From Chloroflexota bacterium (GTDB lineage: Bacteria; Chloroflexota; Anaerolineae; Aggregatilineales; Phototrophicaceae): a stretch of DNA of 41,622 nt. Position 1 is the stretch's first letter; each line of letters starts with the position of its first letter. The position numbers and the translations under genes were made by a program. The notes below the pieces were generated by a model. It was not told where the DNA came from, did not search any database, and saw only the letters and a list, made by a program, of their open reading frames with translations. Positions 24,482-32,590 of the stretch are shown here, in pieces. The stretch spans positions 1 to 41,622 of the forward strand of contig JAPOWG010000042.1 of the NCBI GenBank assembly GCA_026707745.1. The letters run 5' to 3'.

Positions 24482-24993
24482 ATGAATAGGATCTTCACGA
24501 TTGGCTATGGCAACCGAGACATAGACAGGTTCATCGACTTATTGAAAAAATACCAGATAGACCTGCTCGTGGATATTCGGTCGCAACCTTATTCCGGATA
24601 CGACCAAGATTTCACTAGGCATCGACTCTCGGGATTATTACAAGGCGCGCAAATCAATCATCGGTTTATGGGACAGGCATTGGGTGGACGATCTACCCAT
24701 GAGGATTGTTACAGCTACAGCCCGCCCAAAAGCAATGGCTCTTGGATCACAAAAAATGTGAGACAAAAGACTTCTATAAGCGCGGCATATCGCAACTGAA
24801 AACGTGGCTGGCTCGAGGACATCGCATGGCGCTGATGTGCAGCGAACTTGATCCAGAAAGATGCCATCGAGGATACGTCGTGGGTAATACGCTCGAAAAA
24901 GAACTGGTTTCCGTCCTTCATATTGACAAATTTGGGAGGCTGATACTTCAAACCGAAATACCCGAAATGACTTATCAGCCCTCCTTGCTTTAG
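24482..24993 (+). pseudogene. DUF488 family gene, frameshifted
   Basis: Two reading frames together give one DUF488 protein. The first (from the ATG at 24482) carries the N-terminal signature IFTIGYGNRDIDRFIDLL, VDIRSQPYSGY and GQALGGRS. The second, in another frame and ending at 24993, carries KCETKDFYKRGI, the conserved MALMCSELDPERCHRG motif and VLHIDKFGRL. The junction falls between about 24712 and 24757; an A6 run at 24751-24756 or the short runs before it are the obvious slip points. The cause is either a real inactivating indel or an assembly error in a homopolymer. DUF488 proteins have a conserved Cys/His set but no settled function. The gene starts nine bases after sppA and was probably co-transcribed with it. 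Confidence 0.8.
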
Positions 24994-25186
24994 CTGCACT
25001 CTAGCGATCCCCAATACTTGACATTTGCCGGAGAGAGTTTATCGGCTGTGTTCTCGGTCGCAAGAGCTTTACAGTATTCGGGAGGGAAAATTGTCTTGCA
25101 TCCGTTCTATCATCGGCACTGTACCAGACAAACCGTTGTATCCAGTAAAATCAAACAACTCATGAAACAACAAAAGGACAACACCC

Positions 25187-26986
25187 ATGACCACTGTACC
25201 AGCACGTTCAGACATCCCCATCGAATCGACCTGGAACCACGAAAGCGTCTTCCCCTCTTTCGACGCCTGGCGCGAGGAATACCAGGCCGTCGTCTCGTTA
25301 ATCGGCGAAATTGACGCTTTCAAAGGGGGCCTCTCCGACAGCCCGGCTCGGCTGGCGGAATGGTTCGACTTCAAGGCCTCGATGGCGCGCCGGGTCTGGA
25401 CGCTATATATGTATCCGGTGATGTGGCAAGCCTGCGACGGCAACCACGAAGAGATCAAAGGCATGGTCGGTCAAGCGCAAGGCCTGGCGGGACAATATAT
25501 CTCGGCCGCGTCCTTCGAAAATCCCGAATTGCTGGCGATGGACGAGGCGACGCTCACAAGTTGGATCCAAGAACAGGCGGATCTGAATGTCTATCGCCAA
25601 AGCATCGACGACCTCTTGCGCACGAAGAAGCATGTGCTCTCGACCGAGGTGGAAGCGGTGCTGGGTTTGTTGTCCGATCCGCTAGGACGCATTGAAGGCA
25701 TTCGCGGCGCTCTGACCGACATGGACATGACGTTTAGCGCCGCCGTCGACAGCGCGGGCGCGGAACTGCCGCTGGTGCAAAGCACACGCGACAAACTGCT
25801 CTCCAGCAGCGACCGGGAAGCGCGAAAGACCGCCTGGAACAACTATGCGGACAGCTTCCTCAAATTCAATAATACGCTGGCGACGACTTACCTGGCATCG
25901 GTGAAACGAAACGTGGTCATGGCGCGGCTGCGCGGTTACGAAAGCGTCCTGCATGCCAAACTGACGCCCAACAACATCCCGGTCGAGGTCTTCCACAACT
26001 TGATCGATACCTACAAACGACATATTCCCACCTGGCATCGCTACTGGGATGTGCGGCGGCGCGCGCTAGGCTATGAGACGATCCATCCCTACGATCTTTG
26101 GGCGCCGCTGACGACAGAGGATCCCGAACTGTCCTTCGCGGATGCCGTTGACATGATCGCGGCCGGCATGACGCCACTGGGCGAGGATTATGTGGCGACG
26201 CTGCGCCGCGGCTGCCTGGAACAGCGCTGGGTGGATTACGCCATCAACGACGGCAAGTCCGAAGGCGCCTTTTCTTACGGCACCTACGACAGCCATCCCT
26301 TCATCATGATGAGTTATGACGGCAACTTGAGTTCGATGGGCACATTGGCGCACGAGTTGGGTCATTCCATGCACAGTCTTTACACGCGTGAGCACCAGCC
26401 CTTTGTCTACAGCCACTATTCCATGTTCGTCGCCGAGGTCGCCTCCAATTTCAACCAAGCGATGGTGCGCGCGCACCTCTTCGCCAATAACAGCGATCGA
26501 GATTTCCAGTTGGCGCTGATTCAAGAGGCGATGGACAATATCCACCGCTACTTCTTCATCATGCCCACACTGGCGCGCTTCGAATTTGAAGTGCACACAC
26601 GTATGGAAAAGGACGAACCGCTGACGCCGGACATGCTCAACGAGATCATGTCGGGCTTTTACGCCGAAGGCTACGGCCAGACCATGACTGATGACCCGCG
26701 CCGCACCGGCTCTACCTGGGCGCAGTTCGGCCATCTCTATGAGCCCTTCTACACATTTCAATATGCCACCGGCATTTCGGCGGCGCACGCCCTTGCCAAC
26801 GCGATCCTAGCAGGCGATGACGCCGACGCTGTCGAGCGCTACCTGGCATTTTTGCGAGCCGGCAACGCCGACTATCCCATCAATGTGCTGCGCGCCGCCG
26901 GCGTGGATATGTCGACGCCAAAGGCGGTCGAGGAGACCTTCAAGGTTCTCGAAGGCTTAGTGGATCGCTTGGAGGGCTTGATTTGA
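25187..26986 (+). CDS. pepF: Oligoendopeptidase F (M3 family metallopeptidase)
   Basis: This 599-residue zinc peptidase belongs to family M3B, which cleaves oligopeptides in the cytoplasm. The zinc motif HELGH is at residues 389-393 within GTLAHELGHSMHS, and the third ligand Glu lies in the following helix, FVAEVASNFNQAM. The preceding FSYGTYDSHPFIMMSYDGN substrate-side strand and the C-terminal YGQTMTDDP and YEPFYTFQYATG are all typical of PepF. Length matches the usual 600. The ATG at 25187 has AAGGA eight bases upstream. The 193-bp gap before it contains TTGACA (25017-25022) and TAAAAT (25146-25151), but they are too far apart to form one promoter. No signal peptide is present, in keeping with a cytoplasmic enzyme. 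Confidence 0.94.
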   Translation: MTTVPARSDIPIESTWNHESVFPSFDAWREEYQAVVSLIGEIDAFKGGLSDSPARLAEWFDFKASMARRVWTLYMYPVMWQACDGNHEEIKGMVGQAQGLAGQYISAASFENPELLAMDEATLTSWIQEQADLNVYRQSIDDLLRTKKHVLSTEVEAVLGLLSDPLGRIEGIRGALTDMDMTFSAAVDSAGAELPLVQSTRDKLLSSSDREARKTAWNNYADSFLKFNNTLATTYLASVKRNVVMARLRGYESVLHAKLTPNNIPVEVFHNLIDTYKRHIPTWHRYWDVRRRALGYETIHPYDLWAPLTTEDPELSFADAVDMIAAGMTPLGEDYVATLRRGCLEQRWVDYAINDGKSEGAFSYGTYDSHPFIMMSYDGNLSSMGTLAHELGHSMHSLYTREHQPFVYSHYSMFVAEVASNFNQAMVRAHLFANNSDRDFQLALIQEAMDNIHRYFFIMPTLARFEFEVHTRMEKDEPLTPDMLNEIMSGFYAEGYGQTMTDDPRRTGSTWAQFGHLYEPFYTFQYATGISAAHALANAILAGDDADAVERYLAFLRAGNADYPINVLRAAGVDMSTPKAVEETFKVLEGLVDRLEGLI

Positions 26987-27006
26987 GCGATGCGCCGGGC
27001 GCTGCA

Positions 27007-27477
27007 ATGCGGACTGACAAAGACGCTGCGATTGAAATGGCGGTTTATACGGGCAATCTGCTGTATACGCTGCGCGATGATCGGAATTTTTGGGCGATGA
27101 CGCTTATCATCTCCAATCTCTTTGAGTTGGTTGGGGAAGGCAGCGAAACACTAGAACGCTTCGATAATGGGTTTTCCAAAATCATCAGATATCGAGCGGA
27201 CCAGTCAGTTGCGCTTGGCTGGGATATTGGATGCATCGCTAGAGCTGTAAGGAATATCATCGTTCACGGGATGACTCTTGAAAGAACACAGAGAAAAAAC
27301 TTCACCAGTCGAGACAGAGTAACGGTTGTAAGCATTGGCTATATTTCAGCGTCTATTGAACGAGACAGTGAATATGTATATGATGTTACACTTGTAGGTA
27401 ACGAACAATATATCATTCACTTTTCACCATCTGCATTTTGGCCCTATGTTCAGGAGTGGTATAAGAGCAGGGATTAA
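27007..27477 (+). CDS. Putative HEPN-like protein, unknown function
   Basis: This 156-residue, mainly helical protein contains ARAVRNIIVHGM, an Rx4H motif (Arg82, His87) embedded in a helix as in HEPN-domain RNases and toxins. The upstream residues form two further predicted helices (VYTGNLLYTLR and TLIISNLFELVGEG), in line with the HEPN four-helix bundle. A beta-rich C-terminal part (about residues 95-150) follows. The family is not otherwise recognised, so HEPN is a suggestion based on one motif. The second half of the gene is visibly AT-richer than its neighbours, which may point to transfer. The start is uncertain: a TTG at 26983 would overlap pepF. The next gene begins two bases after its stop, an arrangement shared with many toxin-antitoxin pairs. 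Confidence 0.5.
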   Translation: MRTDKDAAIEMAVYTGNLLYTLRDDRNFWAMTLIISNLFELVGEGSETLERFDNGFSKIIRYRADQSVALGWDIGCIARAVRNIIVHGMTLERTQRKNFTSRDRVTVVSIGYISASIERDSEYVYDVTLVGNEQYIIHFSPSAFWPYVQEWYKSRD

Positions 27478-27479
27478 AA

Positions 27480-27752
27480 ATGTCGCGAAAAATGTATGTC
27501 TTGTACGAACCTGGTGGGAATTTAGTGCGCGGATTTGCTTACGGCAAGTTGGTCGAAGTCCGTTATATTGACGTCGTCCCTACTAAGATCGCATCGGCTG
27601 ATCGCGATGAATTCATCCAATTGGTTAAGCAACAGCAGCTAACTGAAGAAGAGTTGAGCGAATGCCGCATCGGATATGTGGACGAGAATGGAGTCGGCAC
27701 ATATTCGAGTTGGGAAGAGTTTTTAGACCCGGCGACGGCGGAATCTGGCTAA
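27480..27752 (+). CDS. Small hypothetical protein paired with the HEPN-like gene
   Basis: This 90-residue soluble protein has a mixed beta/helical N-terminal half and an acidic C-terminal half (Glu-rich from residue 55), pI clearly low. No domain is recognised. AGGGA about eight bases upstream supports the ATG at 27480, and the two-base gap to the preceding gene implies one transcript and translational coupling. An acidic partner behind a HEPN-like protein could be an antitoxin or subunit, but nothing in the sequence proves it. It converges with the beta-lactamase-like gene across 137 bp in which I see no hairpin. Confidence 0.5.
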   Translation: MSRKMYVLYEPGGNLVRGFAYGKLVEVRYIDVVPTKIASADRDEFIQLVKQQQLTEEELSECRIGYVDENGVGTYSSWEEFLDPATAESG

Positions 27753-27889
27753 TTCACCGCTATCGGCTGCGCATGGCCAAACTCATGATGAAGCTCTCGT
27801 CTGTGAGATCCTTCCTGAAGTAATCAGAGCGTTTAATGCACGCTCAGTAACGACGCTTGATCGCGCCATTTAAGCCAAGAAGTCAAGTT

Positions 27890-29176
27890 TCAGTCTGCAA
27901 TCGCTTGATTTGCCAGCACGCGCAACTCGCGCCGCATGGGATATGACGATGAGGGCATTAGCTGGGTCAAAAAGATGGCAGTCATCTGCTCCTTGGGATC
28001 AACCCAGAAAGCCGTACTCGCCGCCCCGCCCCAGGCAAATTCGCCCGGCGAGCCCAAGATTTGAGCCGCCGCCAGGTCCAGCAAGACGGCGCCTCCCAGA
28101 CCAAAACCGACGCCATCGTGACGGGTTTCGCTGCGCAAACCTCCGCGGCGCAGGTTGAATCTAGCGCCGAGACCAACACCAATGGCTTGCGGGCGCGTTT
28201 CGCTCGTGAGTATATAGCCCATGCTCGACAGATCACAATTATCTGGCAGATGGTTGCTGGTCATCAGTTCAACCGTTTTGCGCCCAAGCAAACGCACAGC
28301 ACCGAGCGCGCCCTTGTTGAGCAGCATTTGGCAAAAGCGGAGATAATCGCCGGCAGTCGAAACCAGTCCGCCGCCGCCGGAGAACAGCTTGACCTGCTTC
28401 AAGTACGTGCTTTCGTCCGGCTTGTCGATGAGACGAAAACCATCGCCTTCGCGTTCGTAGTTCGCCGCAAAACGGTCCACTTTTTCCGGCGACATCGTGA
28501 AGGCGGTGTCCACCATGCCCAGCGGCTCCAGTACCTCTTCGCCGAAAAAGCGATCGAGCGATTGACCCGAGATGACTTCAATCACATAGCCCAGGACATC
28601 GGTGGCGACGCTGTAGCTCCAACGAGTTCCCGGCGAAAACAGCAGAGGGAGCTGGCAGAGATGATTGATCATGTCACTCAAGGACATGTTTTCCCCGAAG
28701 AAGTCGCGGTCGCGATACATGGCGTCGATAGGATGGGCGTACATATGCCCATAGGTCAAGCCGGATGTGTGGGTCAGCAAATCGCGGATGGTCATTTCCC
28801 GCTCCGCCGGTATGGTCTGGTAGCTCTGGGCATCGCCGGAATCGAAGACTTCAAGCTGCTTGAACCCAGAAATAAACTCGGAAACCGGATCATCGAGTTG
28901 AAGTAAGCCGCGCTCGTATAGCATCATCACGCCGACCGAGGTGATGGGCTTGGTCATCGAATAAATGCGAAAGATGGTATCTCCCTCGACGGGCAGCCCG
29001 GCTTCGACATCTCTCAAGCCGCAGCAATGCAGATACGCGGCTTTCCCGCGCCGGGCGACCAGGACGAGATACCCGGGTATCTTGCCCTCATCGACATAGC
29101 GGTCGAAATGATCCGCGATACAGTTAAGACGGGCTGAAGATAATCCAAGGTCCTCAGGGGGTGTCAAGTCGACCAT
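27890..29176 (-). CDS. Beta-lactamase-related serine hydrolase (class C-like)
   Basis: This 428-residue protein belongs to the class C beta-lactamase/DD-peptidase/esterase family (serine hydrolases). The nucleophile motif SxxK is SMTK, with Ser73 and Lys76, inside IYSMTKPITSVGVMMLYE. The second motif, normally YxN, reads YSV in RWSYSVATDVLGYVIE, as in esterase-like members. A Gly-rich third motif region and the GWGGAAST-like EFAWGGAASTAFWVDP stretch come near the C-terminus. There is no signal peptide, so it is probably a cytoplasmic esterase, lactonase or amidase rather than an antibiotic-resistance enzyme. The ATG at 29176 is favoured over an upstream GTG by GGAGAG. It is the last gene of the long minus-strand cluster, 63 bases after the monooxygenase. 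Confidence 0.88.
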   Translation of the reverse strand: MVDLTPPEDLGLSSARLNCIADHFDRYVDEGKIPGYLVLVARRGKAAYLHCCGLRDVEAGLPVEGDTIFRIYSMTKPITSVGVMMLYERGLLQLDDPVSEFISGFKQLEVFDSGDAQSYQTIPAEREMTIRDLLTHTSGLTYGHMYAHPIDAMYRDRDFFGENMSLSDMINHLCQLPLLFSPGTRWSYSVATDVLGYVIEVISGQSLDRFFGEEVLEPLGMVDTAFTMSPEKVDRFAANYEREGDGFRLIDKPDESTYLKQVKLFSGGGGLVSTAGDYLRFCQMLLNKGALGAVRLLGRKTVELMTSNHLPDNCDLSSMGYILTSETRPQAIGVGLGARFNLRRGGLRSETRHDGVGFGLGGAVLLDLAAAQILGSPGEFAWGGAASTAFWVDPKEQMTAIFLTQLMPSSSYPMRRELRVLANQAIAD

Positions 29177-29239
29177 ACTACAAGCTCTCCGTTTTGACAC
29201 ATCGTCATTTTATAAAGCACCCTGAAGCGGCAACCATCA

Positions 29240-30838
29240 TTACAAGAGCACAAAGCCCTCATAGCCCTTGGCGACGACCTCTTCGCATTTTTCAACGTAG
29301 GGCGGGAAGCCCGGCAGGGGCATGAAAACCCGCGGCTTGCCGGGAATGTTATATCCCTGATACCAATTCTGGCAGGATACCCACAGGGTTTGGTTTGCCA
29401 CCTCATTGACATGAGCGACCCAGGCGTCCTGGGCTTCCTCGGTCGCCTCGATGCTGGCGTGGTCGTTTTCGACCATAAAGCCAATGCAGTCCGTGACCCA
29501 CTCGACATGCTGCTCGATGGCGACCATCATATTCGTCAAAACTGAGGGACTGCCTGGACCCGTAATAGTAAAGAGGTTGGGGAAGCCTTGGACTTGAAGG
29601 CCCAGGTAGTTGACCGGGCCGTGCGCCCACTTTTCGCGCAGGGGCAGCCCACTGCGCCCGCGGATGTCGATCCTGAGCAAAGCGCCGGTCATGGCATCAA
29701 AGCCGGTAGCGAGCACGATAAGGTCGAGATTATAGTCGGCGTCGCTCGTGCGGATGCCACTAGGGGTGATCGTCTGAATGGGGGCGGCGTTGATATCGAC
29801 CAGCGACACGTTGGATCGATTGTAAGTCTCGAAGTAACCGCTATCTAGCACGGGGCGTTTGCAATGGATCGTATAGTCGGGACTTAGCATCGCTGCGATT
29901 GTCGGATCTTTCACAATATCTTGGATTTTCGCCCGCACGAAATCCGCAGTCACTTTATTGCTTTCGGGATCAGTCGTAATATCGTTAAAAGCGCCGAAGA
30001 AAGGGAAGCCGCCGAGCTGCCAGCGCTCCTCCAGGATATGCTGTTGTTCTTCCTCGCTTATCTCTGTCGCGGAGAAGTCGTTAGCGGGGATGTGCGATAA
30101 TTGTGCGCCCGATTGCAGCCGATTGCGGGCGCGGAAGCCAGCGTAGTCGGCCTTGATCTCGGCTACCATTTCCGGATCAACCGGGCGATTATGGGCCGGC
30201 ACCGACCATTGTGGCGAGCGCTGAAAAACCGTGAGATGCGCCGCCTGCTCGGCAATGACCGGAATCGCCTGTACCGCCGACGAGCCGGTGCCGATGATGC
30301 CGACGCGCAGCCCGCTGAGGTCGACGCCCTCGTGGGGCCAGCGCGCGGTGTGGTGGATAGGACCGCTGAAGCTGTCCATCCCGTCTATAGCCGGTACGTT
30401 GGGCGCTGAAATGCAGCCCGTGGCCATAATGAGAAACTGGGCCGACATTTCGGCGCCGTCATCGGTCGCGACCCGCCATCGGCTGGCCGCTTCATCATAT
30501 GTCGCCGCTTCGACCCTGGTGTCGAAGGCAATATCTCGGCGCAGATCAAAACGATCGGCGACGTGGTTGAGGTAATTCAGTATTTCGGGTTGCGTAGGAT
30601 ATCGCTCGGGCCACTCCCATTCCTGCTGCAGATCCTCGTCAAAGCTGTAGGAATACTCTATCGTGTCCGTATCACAGCGCGCGCCGGGATAGCGATTCCA
30701 GTACCAGGTGCCGCCGACGCCACTGCCCATCTCGATGACACGCGCCGACAAGCCACGCTTTCGCATGCGATACAGCATATACAGGCCGGAGATACCGGCG
30801 CCGACAATGATGATATCGAATTTTCCTGTTGAACTCAT
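29240..30838 (-). CDS. Flavin monooxygenase, Baeyer-Villiger type
   Basis: This 532-residue FAD/NADPH enzyme resembles class B Baeyer-Villiger monooxygenases such as cyclohexanone monooxygenase, which insert oxygen next to a ketone. The FAD-binding GAGISG is near residue 13. The family fingerprint FxGxxxHxxxWP is FSGPIHHTARWP. The NADPH-binding GTGSSA follows. GGTWYWNRYPGARCD after the first Rossmann motif is also diagnostic. The start at 30838 has AGGA upstream and removes an unneeded leader. It lies 35 bases after the SDR genes, which could supply ketones by oxidising alcohols, and before the serine hydrolase, which could open a resulting ester or lactone. That route is an inference from order alone; the substrate is unknown. 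Confidence 0.9.
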   Translation of the reverse strand: MSSTGKFDIIIVGAGISGLYMLYRMRKRGLSARVIEMGSGVGGTWYWNRYPGARCDTDTIEYSYSFDEDLQQEWEWPERYPTQPEILNYLNHVADRFDLRRDIAFDTRVEAATYDEAASRWRVATDDGAEMSAQFLIMATGCISAPNVPAIDGMDSFSGPIHHTARWPHEGVDLSGLRVGIIGTGSSAVQAIPVIAEQAAHLTVFQRSPQWSVPAHNRPVDPEMVAEIKADYAGFRARNRLQSGAQLSHIPANDFSATEISEEEQQHILEERWQLGGFPFFGAFNDITTDPESNKVTADFVRAKIQDIVKDPTIAAMLSPDYTIHCKRPVLDSGYFETYNRSNVSLVDINAAPIQTITPSGIRTSDADYNLDLIVLATGFDAMTGALLRIDIRGRSGLPLREKWAHGPVNYLGLQVQGFPNLFTITGPGSPSVLTNMMVAIEQHVEWVTDCIGFMVENDHASIEATEEAQDAWVAHVNEVANQTLWVSCQNWYQGYNIPGKPRVFMPLPGFPPYVEKCEEVVAKGYEGFVLL

Positions 30839-30873
30839 TCTCGAATCCTGTTTTCTATGCTGAATTCCAAAGG

Positions 30874-31704
30874 TCAATTCATCTCGAAGCCGCCGGATAC
30901 AGTAAGCGAAATGCCTGTCACATTGTCAGCACGCGTTAGATACAATGCCGCTTCAGCCATATCGCTAGGCGTCTGTTCTCGACCCAATGGGACATGATCT
31001 TGGATGACGGCAGCAAAAGTGTCTTCAACCGTATCTGTGCCGTATTCTTGCTGTCGCCGCTTTGATTTTGAAAGATGATCAAACCACATAGACGTATCGA
31101 CATTGCCGGGGCAGATGGCATTCACGCGGATTGAGAACTCGGCAAGCTCGGCAGCCATAGACTGGGTCAAGCCAATCGCCGCGAATTTCGAAGCGCAGTA
31201 GGCGCTCATATGGGCGAACCCTCTTTTTCCTGCGACCGAAGCGATATTGATGATGACGCCACCGTTCTGCTTCAAATGTGGAATCGCCGCTTGCGACATC
31301 AAGAAGATGCCCTTGACGTTTACCGCAAAGACACGATCCCAATCAGACTCGGCCAAGTCCATAATCGGTCCCGTCTGAATAATGCCCGCATTGTTCACCA
31401 AAATATCCAATCCACCAAAGGCTGCAACCGACTCGTCAACCAGATTTTGACATGAATCGCGGTCTGATACGTCGACTTCTATCGCCTTGCATGTGCCGCC
31501 GCGCTCGTTGATTTCGCTTGCGGCTGTTTCCAATTCGGTTTCGGCGGCCAGCGAGTAATGCCAATCCGACCCGGCTGCAAGCGCCAGCGAGCCCAAATCG
31601 GCGGCGACAATGTGTGCGCCCTCCGTGGCGTATGCTTCGGCTATACCCCGCCCAATTCCACGCGCAGCGCCGGTAACGATTACTGTTTTGCCTTCTATCT
31701 GCAC
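30874..31704 (-). CDS. Short-chain dehydrogenase/reductase, tandem copy 2
   Basis: This 276-residue classical SDR uses NAD(P). TGAARGIG is at residues 9-16, NNAG in LVNNAGII, the catalytic Ser in INIASVAGK, and YxxxK as YCASK. The early loop GSLALAAGSDWHYSL is an insertion shared only with its neighbour. The best start is the GTG at 31704: AAGGAG precedes it, it begins QIEGKTVIVTG just like the neighbour, and it gives both proteins exactly 276 residues. Longer starts would overlap the preceding gene. It is the downstream copy of a tandem duplication. A role as sugar-acid, polyol or alcohol dehydrogenase is likely by context; the substrate is not known. Confidence 0.9.
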   Translation of the reverse strand: MQIEGKTVIVTGAARGIGRGIAEAYATEGAHIVAADLGSLALAAGSDWHYSLAAETELETAASEINERGGTCKAIEVDVSDRDSCQNLVDESVAAFGGLDILVNNAGIIQTGPIMDLAESDWDRVFAVNVKGIFLMSQAAIPHLKQNGGVIINIASVAGKRGFAHMSAYCASKFAAIGLTQSMAAELAEFSIRVNAICPGNVDTSMWFDHLSKSKRRQQEYGTDTVEDTFAAVIQDHVPLGREQTPSDMAEAALYLTRADNVTGISLTVSGGFEMN

Positions 31705-31720
31705 TGGCGCCGCCCGCTCC

Positions 31721-32551
31721 TTATGAAAGCCCAATCCCATTGCCACCATCAACCGAGAGCGAAATTCCGGTCACGCTGTCGGCGCGAGTCAAGAATAATG
31801 CTGCATCGGCAATCTCTTCGGGCGCCTGCTTGCGGCCCAAGGGAACAGTATCTTTGACAAAGGCGTCGAAGGCGTCTTCAAATGATTGCCCAGGGTATTG
31901 CTGAAGGCGATGCTTGACAAGATAGTCGAATTGCATCGGAGTAAAGACATTGCCCGGGCAGATGGCATTCACCCTGATGGAAGTTTCGGCGAGTTCGGCA
32001 GCCATGGATTGGGTTAAACCGATCACCGCAGCTTTCGAGGCGCAGTAGGGGCCATTGAACGCAGAACCGCGTTTGCCGGCGTTCGAGGCGATATTTGTGA
32101 TGACCCCGCCCTTCTTGGCCAGGAAGGGAATCGCCGCCTGCGCCATCAAGAAGACACCCTTGACGTTTACAGCAAAGATTCGATCCCATGTAGATTCGGC
32201 AAAGTCTGCAATTCGTCCCAGTTTTATAATGCCTGCATTGTTCACCAGTATATCTAGTCCGCCAAATGCATCGACCGATCGTTCAACAAGATTCTGACAT
32301 GAGGCGCGCTCCGATACGTCAGTCGCAATCGCTTCACAGCTTCCGCCTCTTTCTCTGATTCCATTTGCCATCATTTCCAATTCAGGTTCGGCAGAGAGCG
32401 AGTAATGCCAATCTGACCCCGGTTTAACCGCCAGCGAGCCTAAGTCAGAGGCGACAACGTTTGCGCCCTCCCGGGCAAATGCTTCGGCGATAGCGCGCCC
32501 TATTCCGCGGGCAGCGCCGGTGACGATAACGGTTTTGCCTTTTATCTCCAA
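31721..32551 (-). CDS. Short-chain dehydrogenase/reductase, tandem copy 1
   Basis: This 276-residue classical SDR is the close paralog of the gene at 30874-31704. It shows TGAARGIG, LVNNAGII, TNIASNAGK and the catalytic YCASK, plus the same GSDWHYSL insertion after the second strand. Its C-terminus, GGNGIGLS, differs from the copy's GGFEMN. It begins with a TTG codon at 32551, preceded by AGGA; no ATG is available that would keep the Rossmann strand. The duplicated pair may act on successive or stereoisomeric substrates. In non-phosphorylative sugar-acid pathways one SDR oxidises the sugar and another oxidises the 2-keto-3-deoxy acid, so the two copies fit that model, although it is not proven here. 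Confidence 0.9.
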   Translation of the reverse strand: MEIKGKTVIVTGAARGIGRAIAEAFAREGANVVASDLGSLAVKPGSDWHYSLSAEPELEMMANGIRERGGSCEAIATDVSERASCQNLVERSVDAFGGLDILVNNAGIIKLGRIADFAESTWDRIFAVNVKGVFLMAQAAIPFLAKKGGVITNIASNAGKRGSAFNGPYCASKAAVIGLTQSMAAELAETSIRVNAICPGNVFTPMQFDYLVKHRLQQYPGQSFEDAFDAFVKDTVPLGRKQAPEEIADAALFLTRADSVTGISLSVDGGNGIGLS

Positions 32552-32590
32552 AAGCGCCGTCCTATCGTGTCAAAGGCAGGGCTGAACTAT

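Noticed and set aside
28061..28906. Plus-strand open frame of 281 codons
   Set aside because: It lies opposite the serine hydrolase gene, which carries SMTK and other motifs; the plus-strand translation has none.
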